Positions 15,470 through 24,700 of a DNA stretch of 32,740 nt are shown in pieces. Under the pieces are notes generated by a model. It ran no database searches, was not told where the DNA came from, and saw only the letters and a program-made list of their open reading frames with translations. This stretch comes from CAJWPI01 sp964571215 (GTDB lineage Bacteria; Pseudomonadota; Gammaproteobacteria; Magnimaribacterales; Magnimaribacteraceae): assembly GCA_964571215.1 (NCBI GenBank), contig CAZMZZ010000017.1:1-32740 (forward strand). The letters run 5' to 3'. Both the position numbers and the translations under genes were made by a program. Position 1 is the stretch's first letter. The number at the start of each line of letters is the position of its first letter.

Positions 15470-16903
15470 ATGGGAGAATTAACTTCTCATTTAATAAATA
15501 ATCTATTCATGGTTCAGGAAGTTTCTCAAGACAAAACATTACCTTACTCTACTGAAGCAGAGAAAGCTGTTTTAGGAGGAATCATGTTAAAAAATGAGGC
15601 ATGGGACCTAGTGGTAGTAAAGGTTTCAGAGGAAGATTTTCATCATAAAGAACATAAACTTATTTTTAGAACCATAAAGAATCTACAAGACTCAGGGAGG
15701 CCAGTAGATGTTATAACTGTTCAAGAAACAATTGATGGAAATGGAGATCTCTCGAAACTAGAACAAAAAGGAGGAAAAGACTATTTAACCGAATTAGCTA
15801 AAGAAACTCCTAGTGTAGCCAATATAGAAAGTTATGCTGATATTATTAAGCAAAGATCTAACCTTCGAAGGCTGATCTCTACTGCTGAAGATATCTCTCA
15901 GACAGCAAGAGAATCAGATTCTAGTGAAAGTGATATGATCATTGACAATGCTGAAGAAAGAATCTTGAGCTTGAGGGATGATATGAAACGCTCTCAGGGT
16001 CCAAAGGTTATTAAAGAGATATTAGGACCTGTTTATGCTGATATTCAAGAAGCTAATGAGAGTGGAACATCTTTAGTGGGGGTAAGCACAGGTTTTGATG
16101 ATATAGACGACATAACATTAGGCTTCCAGGATTCTGATTTAATAATAGTTGCTGGAAGACCTTCAATTGGAAAAACTGCTTTTGCTTTCAATATTGCAGA
16201 AAACGTAGCTAGACAGACAAATCAGACAGTTTTACTTTTTAGCTTGGAGATGTCATCTGAACAAGTGGTAAGAAGATTTATCTCAAGTATAGCTAATATA
16301 GACCTGCAAAGATTACTTAGAGGCCAGTTAGAAGAAGAAGATTGGGAGGGAATTGATAAAGCCTTATCAATTCTTAGTAGTAAAAATATCTTATTGGATG
16401 ACACACCAGCGTTAACTCCTCAAGAACTAAGGTCTAGAGCTAGAAGGGTAAAGAGAGAGAACAAAAATCTTTCAATGATCGTAGTTGATTATCTTCAACT
16501 TATGCAAGTTTTTGGAAAGGGCGATAACAGGGTAGCAGAAATTAGTGAGATTAGTCGTTCTTTGAAAGCATTAGCAAAAGAACTTAACCTTCCTGTGGTT
16601 GCGCTTTCTCAACTTAACAGACAAGTTGAATCTAGGCCAAATAAGAGACCCCAATTATCTGATTTAAGGGATTCTGGGGCAATAGAACAGGATGCAGATG
16701 TAGTGGCTTTCCTTTATAGACATGAGCATTATGAACCTGATAATTTAGAGAGCCAGGGAATAGCAGAGATAAATATTGCCAAGCAAAGAAATGGACCTAC
16801 TGGAATGATAAAACTGGCGTTTCGTAAGTCTGTAACAAGATTCGAAAATCTAGCAAGAGAAGACCGTTTCCCACCTCAATACTACGAAGAAAAAGAAAAT
16901 TAG
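15470..16903 (+). CDS. dnaB: Replicative DNA helicase DnaB
   Basis: DnaB is the hexameric helicase that unwinds DNA at the replication fork. The 477 residues show the N-terminal DnaG-binding domain (PYSTEAEKAVLGGIML, about 25-40), Walker A GRPSIGKTA (229-237), Walker B MIVVDYLQL and the H4 region LSQLNRQVESRPNKRPQLSD. No clear Shine-Dalgarno precedes the ATG at 15470; an in-frame ATG at 15509 (MVQEVSQDKTLPYS) is a reasonable alternative start. Position after rplI is the Pseudomonas-like arrangement. No intein is present at the P-loop. Confidence 0.96.
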   Translation: MGELTSHLINNLFMVQEVSQDKTLPYSTEAEKAVLGGIMLKNEAWDLVVVKVSEEDFHHKEHKLIFRTIKNLQDSGRPVDVITVQETIDGNGDLSKLEQKGGKDYLTELAKETPSVANIESYADIIKQRSNLRRLISTAEDISQTARESDSSESDMIIDNAEERILSLRDDMKRSQGPKVIKEILGPVYADIQEANESGTSLVGVSTGFDDIDDITLGFQDSDLIIVAGRPSIGKTAFAFNIAENVARQTNQTVLLFSLEMSSEQVVRRFISSIANIDLQRLLRGQLEEEDWEGIDKALSILSSKNILLDDTPALTPQELRSRARRVKRENKNLSMIVVDYLQLMQVFGKGDNRVAEISEISRSLKALAKELNLPVVALSQLNRQVESRPNKRPQLSDLRDSGAIEQDADVVAFLYRHEHYEPDNLESQGIAEINIAKQRNGPTGMIKLAFRKSVTRFENLAREDRFPPQYYEEKEN

Positions 16904-16930
16904 AATATATATTGTTCAATTTTTCCCTTT

Positions 16931-16960
16931 TTGTTAACCTGTAGAGCCATCTCACAGAAT
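16931..16960 (+). promoter_or_regulatory. Weak candidate promoter before pyrG
   Basis: The 85-base gap between dnaB and pyrG holds TTGTTA (16931-16936), an 18-base spacer and CAGAAT (16955-16960), each matching four of six consensus positions. A small ACAGAA/TTCTGT inverted repeat (16954-16959/16970-16975) spans the -10 region. This is the only candidate I see in the gap. Confidence 0.3.
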
Positions 16961-16988
16961 TTTTTTGTTTTCTGTAAGTGTTTATTAG

Positions 16989-18650
16989 ATGGAAAATTCT
17001 CACACTCGATTTATTTTTGTAACTGGGGGGGTAGTATCGTCTCTGGGCAAGGGTATAGCATCGGCGTCCTTGGGAGCAGTACTCGAAAGTAGGGGCTTGT
17101 CTATAACAATAATGAAATTAGACCCTTATATTAATTTAGACCCTGGAACGATGAGCCCCTTTCAACACGGAGAAGTGTTTGTTACTGAAGATGGATCTGA
17201 AACAGATTTAGATCTAGGACATTACGAAAGATTTCTTAAAACAAAAATGTCTAAGTCTAACAACTTCACAACAGGTCAGATTTACGAAACTGTCCTTAAA
17301 AATGAGAGAAAAGGAGATTATTTAGGCGGTACGGTTCAGGTTATTCCACACATTACCGATGAAATAAAAAGAAGAATAATAAAAGGTGCAGGTAATGCTG
17401 ATATAGCCATAGTTGAAATAGGGGGAACTGTAGGTGATATTGAGTCACAACCTTTCTTGGAAGCGATAAGACAGATGAAAATCCAATTAAATGCTAAACG
17501 TACCTTGTTTATGCACTTAACTCTTTTGCCATATATTTCTGTAGCAGGAGAAATAAAGACAAAACCAACTCAACGATCTGTAAAAGAAATGCTTTCACAT
17601 GGCCTTCAACCAGATATTCTAATTTGCAGATCAGAGAAAGAACTTTCCGAAGAAGCCAGAGAAAAGATAGCTCTTTTTACTAATGTAGAAAAAGACTCTG
17701 TTGTTTCTATGCCCGATTTAGAAAGCATTTATAAAATTCCTTTAAAACTTAATGAAGAGTCTGTGGATGAGATAGTAGTTAACAAGCTGGACATTAAATG
17801 CAATAAACCAGATTTGTCTGATTGGGAAAGGGTAATAAAGGCTGATTTAAACCCCAAAGGGCTAGTGAACGTTGCTATGGTTGGGAAATATATAGATCTA
17901 GTTGATGCGTATAAGTCTCTTAATGAAGCACTTGTACATGGAGGAATACAACAAGACCTAAAAGTAGAAATTAATTATGTAGACTCTGAACTACTAGAGT
18001 CTTCCAATGTCCAAGAGGTTCTAAAAGATTCTGATGCTATATTAGTACCAGGCGGTTTTGGAGAAAGAGGAATTGAAGGAATGATAGCTGCAGTAAAATA
18101 TGCAAGGGAGCATAAAATCCCTTATTTAGGTATTTGTTTAGGCATGCAAGTAGCTGTTATAGAGTTCTGCAGAAATATCTTAGGATTAAAAGATGCCCAC
18201 AGTAGTGAATTTAATAAGAAATCTAGGAACCCAGTAATAGGCCTTATAAGCGAATGGATTGATTCAACTGGAAAAGTTGAGCAAAGGAATGAAGACTCTG
18301 ATTTAGGAGGTACAATGAGGTTAGGGGTTCAGCAATGTTTATTAAGTAAAGGATCTTTAACAAAGAATCTCTATGGCATAGATAAAATCTATGAGAGACA
18401 TAGGCACAGATACGAAGTTAACAATAATTATGTTAATCAACTAATATCCTCAGGTATGGAAATAGCTGGAAGGTCAGAAGATAAAAATCTTGTTGAGGTT
18501 GTGGAAGTTAAGGACCATCCTTGGTTTATAGGGTGTCAATTTCATCCAGAGTTTACTTCAAACCCCAGAGAAGGGCATCCGCTTTTTAAAGGATTTATTG
18601 AGGCAGCTAAGAATCTTCAAGATAATAGGAGAAAAGAAGTTGAAATATAA
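16989..18650 (+). CDS. pyrG: CTP synthase
   Basis: PyrG converts UTP to CTP using glutamine and ATP. The 553-residue protein has the synthetase domain (FVTGGVVSSLGKGIASASLG near the start; LDPYINLDPGTMSPFQHGEV) and a C-terminal class I glutamine amidotransferase with catalytic Cys 383 (GICLGMQVAV) and the His 519/Glu 521 pair (QFHPEF). Length is typical. The pyrG-kdsA-eno order is classic for gammaproteobacteria. Its 3' end overlaps the start of kdsA by 11 bases. Confidence 0.97.
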   Translation: MENSHTRFIFVTGGVVSSLGKGIASASLGAVLESRGLSITIMKLDPYINLDPGTMSPFQHGEVFVTEDGSETDLDLGHYERFLKTKMSKSNNFTTGQIYETVLKNERKGDYLGGTVQVIPHITDEIKRRIIKGAGNADIAIVEIGGTVGDIESQPFLEAIRQMKIQLNAKRTLFMHLTLLPYISVAGEIKTKPTQRSVKEMLSHGLQPDILICRSEKELSEEAREKIALFTNVEKDSVVSMPDLESIYKIPLKLNEESVDEIVVNKLDIKCNKPDLSDWERVIKADLNPKGLVNVAMVGKYIDLVDAYKSLNEALVHGGIQQDLKVEINYVDSELLESSNVQEVLKDSDAILVPGGFGERGIEGMIAAVKYAREHKIPYLGICLGMQVAVIEFCRNILGLKDAHSSEFNKKSRNPVIGLISEWIDSTGKVEQRNEDSDLGGTMRLGVQQCLLSKGSLTKNLYGIDKIYERHRHRYEVNNNYVNQLISSGMEIAGRSEDKNLVEVVEVKDHPWFIGCQFHPEFTSNPREGHPLFKGFIEAAKNLQDNRRKEVEI

Positions 18651-19485
18651 TAAAGTCCAAGTAGCAGACTTTTCTTTTAGCAACAAAAATCCTTTTGTTT
18701 TAATTGCTGGCTTAAACGTTTTGGAATCTGAAGATATAGCAAAAGAAGTAATAGAAGAGTGTCTTTCTGTTTGTAAAGGGTTAAAAGTACCTTTTATTTT
18801 CAAGGCTTCATTTGATAAGGCCAATAGATCTTCTGTTGAATCATATAGAGGACCTGGTTTACACAAGGGTCTAGAAACATTATCAATTTTGAAGTCTCAA
18901 TATGGAATCCCCATAGTTTCAGATGTCCATTCTGAAGATCAGGTTAAATTAGCTTCGGAGGTATTAGATATAATACAAGTTCCAGCTTTCTTATGCAGAC
19001 AAACTGACCTTTTATTGCGAATAGCAGAGACTGGATTACCAATGAATATTAAAAAAGGGCAGTTCTTGTCCCCTGATGAAGTAGGCAATTTAGTAGAAAA
19101 AATATTGTCTTTTAAGAATGAAAATATCCTGCTTTGTGAACGAGGAACATTATTTGGTTATAAGAACTTAGTTGTTGATATGCTTGGACTTTCGCAGTTA
19201 AAAAAATATGGCTTCCCCGTTGTCTTTGATGTCACCCACTCTCTACAACAGCCTGGTAATTTGGGTTCCAAGACAGGAGGTAGGAGAGAGTATGCTCTTG
19301 ATCTTGCTAAGTCAGCCATGTCTTTGGGTCTAGCTGGCTTATTTATTGAACTTCATCCAGATCCCGATAAAGCTAAGTGTGATGGGCCTTGTGCTCTTCC
19401 ATTGAGATTATTAAAAGATTATATAAACCAAATTAAAGAAGTTGATAATCTCGCGAAATCTCTTCCCACTTTGACAATCAACTAG
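18640..19485 (+). CDS. kdsA: 3-deoxy-D-manno-octulosonate-8-phosphate synthase KdsA
   Basis: KdsA condenses phosphoenolpyruvate with arabinose 5-phosphate to Kdo-8-phosphate, the precursor of the LPS inner core. I choose the TTG at 18640: AGGAG lies at 18627-18631 with an 8-base spacer, and the resulting 281 residues match the usual length. A TTG at 18598 would give an implausible 14-residue extension inside pyrG. Visible motifs are PFVLIAGLNVLES, VPFIFKASFDKANRSS, SYRGPGL, FDVTHSLQQPG and ELHPDPDKAKCDGPCALPL. Its presence indicates an LPS-bearing outer membrane. Confidence 0.95.
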   Translation: MKYNKVQVADFSFSNKNPFVLIAGLNVLESEDIAKEVIEECLSVCKGLKVPFIFKASFDKANRSSVESYRGPGLHKGLETLSILKSQYGIPIVSDVHSEDQVKLASEVLDIIQVPAFLCRQTDLLLRIAETGLPMNIKKGQFLSPDEVGNLVEKILSFKNENILLCERGTLFGYKNLVVDMLGLSQLKKYGFPVVFDVTHSLQQPGNLGSKTGGRREYALDLAKSAMSLGLAGLFIELHPDPDKAKCDGPCALPLRLLKDYINQIKEVDNLAKSLPTLTIN

Positions 19486-19490
19486 TTTTA

Positions 19491-20789
19491 ATGAGTAAGA
19501 TTTTAATAGAAAAGCTAAGAGCTTATGAGTTATTGGATTCAAGAGGTAATCCAACTTTAGGAGTTGAAGTTATTGTTTCTGGAGGGTCGAGAGCCTTGGC
19601 ATTAGTTCCTTCAGGAGTTTCAACTGGTAAATACGAAGCTTGGGAGATCAGAGACGAAGACGAGAGAAGATTTAATGGAAAAGGAGTCCTTAAAGCTAAG
19701 AAAATTATTAATGAGGAAATTAATGGAATTTTGGAAGGTATAGAGATAACCGATCAAGAAAAGATTGATAACTTAATGTGTAAGGCTGATGGTACAGAAA
19801 ATAAAAGTAATTTTGGTGCAAATTCTATACTGGGAGTTTCTTTAGCTTGTGCTAAGCTTTCTGCAAAGGCTTTAAACTTACCCTTTTATGAATATCTTCA
19901 TAAATTATCAAAAGAATTTATTGAACAAGATGTAAATAAGAGGTTACCTGTTCCCATGATGAATGTGTTAAATGGAGGAGTGCATGCTGATAACCCTCTA
20001 GATTTTCAAGAGTTTATGATACAACCAGTCGCCTTTGATAGTTTTAAGCGATCTATTCAGTGTGGAGCAGAAATCTTCCACAGTCTTAAGAATATTCTAA
20101 AGAAAAGGAAATTAAACACTTCCGTAGGTGATGAGGGTGGTTTCGCTCCTCAAATTAGTTCCCCAGAAGAAGCTATCAATTTAATTATTGATGCTATTGA
20201 AAATGCAGGTTACAGGTCTGGAGAAGAAGTGATGCTCGCAATAGATGTTGCTGCTAATGAAATTTTTGATGAAGGAAGATATGTTATGGAAGGTATGGGT
20301 AGAGATTACACCTCAAAAGAGATTGTTGAATACTTCTCTAAGCTTAAGGAAGATTATCCTATTTCATCTATAGAAGACGGTTTAGCTGAAGATGATTGGG
20401 AAGGGTGGGAGATCATTACAAAAAAACTGGGTCATAACACTCAGTTGGTTGGAGATGACTTATTTGTTACAAATCATAAAAGACTTCAAGAGGGTATAGA
20501 AAGAAAAGTTGCTAATGCAGTATTAATAAAAGTAAATCAGATAGGAACTCTCTCAGAGACAATGCAAACTATTAATTTAGCCTTAAAAAATGATTATAAG
20601 ATTGTGATATCCCATAGATCAGGAGAAACTGAAGATCACACTATTGCTGATTTAGCAGTAGCTGTTGGAGCAGGACAAATTAAAACTGGTTCCCTTTCTA
20701 GATCTGACAGAAACTCAAAGTATAATCGTTTGCTTATTATAGAAGAAAATTCTAATTTAGGTTTTCTAGGAAGGGATGAATTATCTTAA
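19491..20789 (+). CDS. eno: Enolase
   Basis: Enolase interconverts 2-phosphoglycerate and phosphoenolpyruvate, which also feeds KdsA. The 432 residues show LLDSRGNPTLGVEV (about 14-27), SGVSTGKYEAWEIRD, SVGDEGGFAP, SIEDGLAEDDW, the catalytic lysine region NAVLIKVNQIGT, and SHRSGETEDHTIADLAVA. Length is usual. It lies five bases after kdsA, and its last 14 bases overlap ftsB. Confidence 0.98.
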   Translation: MSKILIEKLRAYELLDSRGNPTLGVEVIVSGGSRALALVPSGVSTGKYEAWEIRDEDERRFNGKGVLKAKKIINEEINGILEGIEITDQEKIDNLMCKADGTENKSNFGANSILGVSLACAKLSAKALNLPFYEYLHKLSKEFIEQDVNKRLPVPMMNVLNGGVHADNPLDFQEFMIQPVAFDSFKRSIQCGAEIFHSLKNILKKRKLNTSVGDEGGFAPQISSPEEAINLIIDAIENAGYRSGEEVMLAIDVAANEIFDEGRYVMEGMGRDYTSKEIVEYFSKLKEDYPISSIEDGLAEDDWEGWEIITKKLGHNTQLVGDDLFVTNHKRLQEGIERKVANAVLIKVNQIGTLSETMQTINLALKNDYKIVISHRSGETEDHTIADLAVAVGAGQIKTGSLSRSDRNSKYNRLLIIEENSNLGFLGRDELS

Positions 20790-21138
20790 AAATAAATTAC
20801 TTCAAGATAAAAAAGTTCTTTTCTATTTTTCTTGTTTTTTTCTATTAATCATACTGCTTGTAGTACAAGTCAGAATTTGGTTTGGAGATTATAGTTTTTT
20901 CAATTTGCAGCAATTAAAATCTCAAATTAAAACTTTAGAAGAAAATAACACAGTACTCTTAAAAAAGAATGAGCTTTTAAGAAGAGAAAAGGAAAAATTT
21001 AGCATGGGAAGAAATGCTATAGAAGGACTTGCTAGAGCTGAGCTAGGCCTTATAAAACCTGGGGAAATTTTTTATCAGTTTAAGCAAAAAGAATCTATAG
21101 AATTAATTTCGGACAAAGCTGATGAATCAGTCGATTAA
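20776..21138 (+). CDS. ftsB: Cell division protein FtsB
   Basis: FtsB is a small bitopic protein that forms the FtsQLB complex and relays activation to FtsWI. The 120 residues have one N-terminal membrane segment (about 14-32), a coiled coil (about 45-72, LKSQIKTLEENNTVLLKKNE) and the conserved GRNAIEGLARAELGLIKPGEIFYQF. The product is slightly longer than E. coli FtsB (103). It overlaps eno upstream and ispD downstream. The eno-ftsB-ispD order is the normal gammaproteobacterial one. Confidence 0.93.
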   Translation: MNYLKNKLLQDKKVLFYFSCFFLLIILLVVQVRIWFGDYSFFNLQQLKSQIKTLEENNTVLLKKNELLRREKEKFSMGRNAIEGLARAELGLIKPGEIFYQFKQKESIELISDKADESVD

Positions 21139-21841
21139 ACCCTTTGTAGCTATTGTACCTGCTGCAGGTAGGGGGAAAAGGTTTAATCAAGAGATACCTA
21201 AACAATTTACTTCGTTGAACGACATGTCAATTTTACAGTTAAGTTTAGAACCTATAACTAGCTTTCAGGAATGTTTAGGTATATGTTTGGTTATTTCTGG
21301 AGAAGATTCTGAGTGGAAGTCTTTATCTTTAAAAGGTCCTGAACTTAACTTTATAGAAGGAGGGAAAGAGAGGTTTCATTCAGTACTAAGTGGAATAAAT
21401 TTCTGGAAGAATTCTTCAAAACGTTTTGGTTCCATTTTAATCCATGATGCGGTTAGACCGTGCATAAGAAGATCTGAGATAGAATCACTTTTTGCAAACT
21501 TAGAAGATACCAATATAGATGGAGTTATTTTAGGAGCCCCGTGTAGAGAAACTATGAAAGAAGTTTCTTCATCTGACCATATTGTTAAGAGAACAGTAGA
21601 TAGAAGTTCTCTTTGGACAGCATTTACTCCTCAATTGTTTCGTAAAGAAGCGTTATTTGAAGCCTTGGATAATTTAGAAGATAAGTCACTAGAATTTTCA
21701 GATGAGGCTTCCTTTGTTGAAGCAAATGAAGGAAAAATCAAGATTATTGAGGGTTCCAGAGAAAATATAAAAGTTACTATGCCCGAAGATCTAAACATTG
21801 TTAAATCAATATTGATTAACCAAGGAAGAATAACTAGTTAG
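21122..21841 (+). CDS. ispD: 2-C-methyl-D-erythritol 4-phosphate cytidylyltransferase IspD
   Basis: IspD makes CDP-methylerythritol in the MEP isoprenoid pathway and uses the CTP that PyrG supplies. The 239 residues show the nucleotide-binding PAAGRGKRFNQEIPKQF (13-29), ILIHDAVRPC and the C-terminal MPEDLNIVKSIL. Length is normal. The ATG overlaps ftsB by 17 bases and the stop abuts the ispF ATG, so the two MEP genes are tightly coupled. Confidence 0.96.
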   Translation: MNQSIKPFVAIVPAAGRGKRFNQEIPKQFTSLNDMSILQLSLEPITSFQECLGICLVISGEDSEWKSLSLKGPELNFIEGGKERFHSVLSGINFWKNSSKRFGSILIHDAVRPCIRRSEIESLFANLEDTNIDGVILGAPCRETMKEVSSSDHIVKRTVDRSSLWTAFTPQLFRKEALFEALDNLEDKSLEFSDEASFVEANEGKIKIIEGSRENIKVTMPEDLNIVKSILINQGRITS

Positions 21842-22345
21842 ATGAGAATAGGACAAGGATATGATGCGCATAAGCTAATTCCAGGTGAAGGAATGGTACT
21901 CGGTGGCATTTACATAAAGAGCGAATTCTCCATTGAAGCTCATTCTGATGGAGATGTGATTATTCACGCAATAATAGACTCTCTATTAGGAGCTGCTGCC
22001 TTAGGCGATCTAGGAACACACTTCCCTTCGGATGACCCGAAATATGAGAATATTTCAAGTAGCGAACTTCTAGGAGAAGTAATAGATCTTCTGAGTTCTC
22101 TTCATTATGAAATAGTTAATATTGATGTAACTTTGGTTGCAGAGAAACCTAAGATTATTGATCATATTAAGGCTATGAAGAAGCATCTTTGCATTTTAGT
22201 TAATATTGGAATTGATGATATTAATATCAAAGCAACTACTACAGATGGTTTAGGATTTGAAGGAATAAAATTGGGAATATCTTGTTATTCTGTTTCTTTA
22301 ATAAGAAAAGTAGAACCTAAGGGTAATAGAATAATAAATAAATAA
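21842..22345 (+). CDS. ispF: 2-C-methyl-D-erythritol 2,4-cyclodiphosphate synthase IspF
   Basis: IspF cyclises the diphosphocytidyl intermediate of the MEP pathway. The 167 residues show the zinc-binding GYDAHKL (Asp 8, His 10), AHSDGDVIIHAIIDSLLGAAALGDLGTHFP in its normal place (about 34-63), EKPKI and the C-terminal TTDGLGFEG. It begins directly after ispD. truD, which follows ispF in many gammaproteobacteria, is absent; surE follows after 21 bases. Confidence 0.97.
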   Translation: MRIGQGYDAHKLIPGEGMVLGGIYIKSEFSIEAHSDGDVIIHAIIDSLLGAAALGDLGTHFPSDDPKYENISSSELLGEVIDLLSSLHYEIVNIDVTLVAEKPKIIDHIKAMKKHLCILVNIGIDDINIKATTTDGLGFEGIKLGISCYSVSLIRKVEPKGNRIINK

Positions 22346-22366
22346 GATATTTCTTAAAAAGATTTA

Positions 22367-23140
22367 ATGAAAATATTGTTAACTAATGATGATGGTATAG
22401 ATGCTGAAGGAATTAAAGTTCTTTATAAATGTTTGAAAGAAAATAATGAAATTTTTGTTATAGCCCCAGAGAAAGAGATGAGTGGAGCAGGTTCTTCAAT
22501 TACTACCAAAAGACCCTTATCCCCTAAGAAAATTAAAGAAAATTTTATAGCTGTAGATGGAACACCTGTTGATTGTGTTCATTTAGGTCTTCATGAGTTG
22601 TGCCCGTTTAGACCTGATTTTTTAATTAGTGGAGTAAATTATGGTGCAAATATGGCCGAAGATTTAGTCTATTCTGGAACGGTTGGAGCAGCTCTAGAGG
22701 CTAGAGAATTTTCTATTCCATCTATGGCAGTGTCTGCTTCTGCATTTATGCAACCAGGATCAGAAAATAGAAAAGACCCTAATTTTTTGTCTGCAGCAAA
22801 AATAGCTCAAGATATAATTGTAAGATTCAAAAAATTAGATATAGGCCCTCATATTACCTTTAATCTAAATGTTCCAAATTTAGAGTATGAACAAATTAAG
22901 GAAATTAAATTAACTACTTTAGGCTCTTGGGGGGCAAGAAACCCACCCCAAAGGGATGGAGGTTTAAAAAAAGAAAAGTTTTGGGTTTCTCATAGAACAA
23001 AAGTCCCGGCAAACAAAAACAGTGCAGATATTAAGGCTCTTTCAAGAGGTCTGGTATCTTTAACTCCTATTAGTCCTAATTTCTTATCTAACGATTATTT
23101 AAAAGAGATAACTTCTTGGCTTAGCACTTTTAGGCAGTAA
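22367..23140 (+). CDS. surE: 5'/3'-nucleotidase SurE
   Basis: SurE is a metal-dependent phosphatase acting on nucleoside monophosphates, associated with stationary-phase survival. The 257 residues show LTNDDGIDAEGI (4-15) with the metal-binding Asp pair, PEKEMSGAGSSIT, SGVNYGANMAEDLVYSGTVGAALEAR in typical position, and FNLNVPN. Length is usual. It pairs with pcm four bases downstream, a very conserved arrangement. Confidence 0.96.
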   Translation: MKILLTNDDGIDAEGIKVLYKCLKENNEIFVIAPEKEMSGAGSSITTKRPLSPKKIKENFIAVDGTPVDCVHLGLHELCPFRPDFLISGVNYGANMAEDLVYSGTVGAALEAREFSIPSMAVSASAFMQPGSENRKDPNFLSAAKIAQDIIVRFKKLDIGPHITFNLNVPNLEYEQIKEIKLTTLGSWGARNPPQRDGGLKKEKFWVSHRTKVPANKNSADIKALSRGLVSLTPISPNFLSNDYLKEITSWLSTFRQ

Positions 23141-23144
23141 AAAA

Positions 23145-23822
23145 ATGGAAAAACTTCAAGGCTTAGGCATGACTTCTCTGAGAACAAGGCAGAGACTAGT
23201 AGAAAGATTAACTGAACAAGGAATTAAAGATATTAGAATTTTAGAAGTCATGAGAGACACTCCACGTCATTTTTTTCTTGATGAAGCCCTAGCTTCTAGG
23301 GCATATGATGATATGGCTCTTCCCATAGGACATCAACAAACTATTTCTCAGCCGTATGTAGTTGCAAGGATGACTGAACTTCTTATTGAGGATGATAAAT
23401 TTAACGAAAAACCTCTTAAAAGATCTTTAGAGATTGGTACTGGGTGCGGCTATCAGACAGCTATTCTTGCTAATTTTTCTGAAAGAGTTTTAAGTATTGA
23501 AAGGATTAAACCTCTGCATGAAAGAGCAAAAAACACTCTTTCAGATCTTAAAATAAAGAATATCAGACTCTTGCATGATGATGGGAATATGTTGAGTAAT
23601 ATGGAGGGTAATTTTGATGCAATCCTTTCTGCTGCAGCCCCTTTGGGTGTACCAGATTATCTATTAAAAAAACTATCTATTGGTGGTAAATTAGTTATCC
23701 CTGTAGGTGATAACAGTTCTCAACATCTAACTTTAATAAGAAGAGTTAAAGAAAATGAGTTCGAGGAGAAAACTCTTGATAGGGTGTTATTTGTACCTTT
23801 GCTTAAAGGTTTAGTAAGCTAA
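23145..23822 (+). CDS. pcm: Protein-L-isoaspartate O-methyltransferase
   Basis: Pcm methylates isoaspartyl residues in damaged proteins, starting their repair. The 225 residues show RHFFLDEALASRAYDDMALP (about 41-60), GHQQTISQPYVVARM and the S-adenosylmethionine loop LEIGTGCGYQTAIL. Length fits. nlpD and rpoS, which normally follow pcm in gammaproteobacteria, are missing at this site; a DUF368 membrane protein comes next. Confidence 0.96.
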   Translation: MEKLQGLGMTSLRTRQRLVERLTEQGIKDIRILEVMRDTPRHFFLDEALASRAYDDMALPIGHQQTISQPYVVARMTELLIEDDKFNEKPLKRSLEIGTGCGYQTAILANFSERVLSIERIKPLHERAKNTLSDLKIKNIRLLHDDGNMLSNMEGNFDAILSAAAPLGVPDYLLKKLSIGGKLVIPVGDNSSQHLTLIRRVKENEFEEKTLDRVLFVPLLKGLVS

Positions 23823-23845
23823 TATAGAACTCAGAATTAAATTTA

Positions 23846-24700
23846 GTGATCAAATCAAACTTTCTTATCATAATTAAAGGATTAGCAATAGGAGTGGTTG
23901 AGTTAGTACCAGGAGTCTCAGGTGGCACCATAGCTCTAATTTTGGGAATCTACGAAAGACTTATATTAGCTATCTCTAATTTTAACCGATCTTTTCTTTC
24001 TTTAATCTTTAAAGCTAAATTTAAACTAGCTTGGAAGCAGATTGAAGGAAGTTTTTTGTTTCTTCTTTTATTTGGAATGCTTATTGGGGTGTTGTCTTTT
24101 TCTTCTCTAATTGCTTTTTTATTAGAGAATTTTCCACTATTCCTGAAATCTTTATTTACAAGTCTAATCATTTGTTCTCTTACAACCGAACCTTTAAAGC
24201 CCAAGAAGTTTGATAAAAAGTGGTTTATGGGATTATTTCTTTCTTTACCTTTGATATTAATTATTTTTTTTACTCAGACATACATATCAAATCCTGATAT
24301 TTCTTATTTTTATTTGTTTATTGGCGGGTTTATTGCAGTTTCTGCTTTTATTCTCCCTGGAATTTCTGGGAGCTTTGTTTTATTATTATTAGGACTTTAC
24401 CCTTTAATAATTAGATCTTTAAATGATTTCAATTTTAAAGTCTTAGGTTTATTCTTTTTTGGATGTCTTCTTGGATTGTTGATTTTATCTAAAATAATAA
24501 GATTTGCATTCAAGAATAAAAACCAATCAACCAAAAGTTTTTTCTTTGGTCTTATAATATTTAGCTTACCTTTAATCTGGAAAAAAATCCCTTCTCACGA
24601 TCCTTATCCGATCACTTTATTAACAGCAACTGAGTCACTTAGTGGATTGGTTATAGGAATTCTTTTTATTTATTTCTTAAATAGAATAAAAATTTCTTAG
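23846..24700 (+). CDS. DUF368 membrane protein, probable undecaprenyl-phosphate translocase (PopT-like)
   Basis: This 284-residue polytopic protein starts at a GTG (23846). It contains both family repeats: ELVPGVSGGTIALILGIYE near residues 18-36 and FILPGISGSFVLLLLGLY in the second half, an internal duplication with paired re-entrant-like segments. About eight hydrophobic segments are visible. DUF368 proteins (PopT) were recently shown to recycle undecaprenyl phosphate across the inner membrane, together with DedA-type UptA. The role here is inferred from the family; many neighbouring genes (mraY, murG, ftsW) use or regenerate the same carrier. It occupies the position usually held by nlpD-rpoS, and its stop overlaps that of fdxA on the other strand. 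Confidence 0.85.
   Translation: MIKSNFLIIIKGLAIGVVELVPGVSGGTIALILGIYERLILAISNFNRSFLSLIFKAKFKLAWKQIEGSFLFLLLFGMLIGVLSFSSLIAFLLENFPLFLKSLFTSLIICSLTTEPLKPKKFDKKWFMGLFLSLPLILIIFFTQTYISNPDISYFYLFIGGFIAVSAFILPGISGSFVLLLLGLYPLIIRSLNDFNFKVLGLFFFGCLLGLLILSKIIRFAFKNKNQSTKSFFFGLIIFSLPLIWKKIPSHDPYPITLLTATESLSGLVIGILFIYFLNRIKIS

Noticed and set aside
18598..18639. Longer kdsA start at TTG 18598
   Set aside because: It would add 14 residues inside pyrG with no family counterpart; TTG 18640 has a well-placed AGGAG and gives the normal length.
22927..22951. TTGGGG/CCCCAA hairpin in surE
   Set aside because: It encodes the conserved SurE segment around RNPP and has a large loop; most simply explained by codon content.
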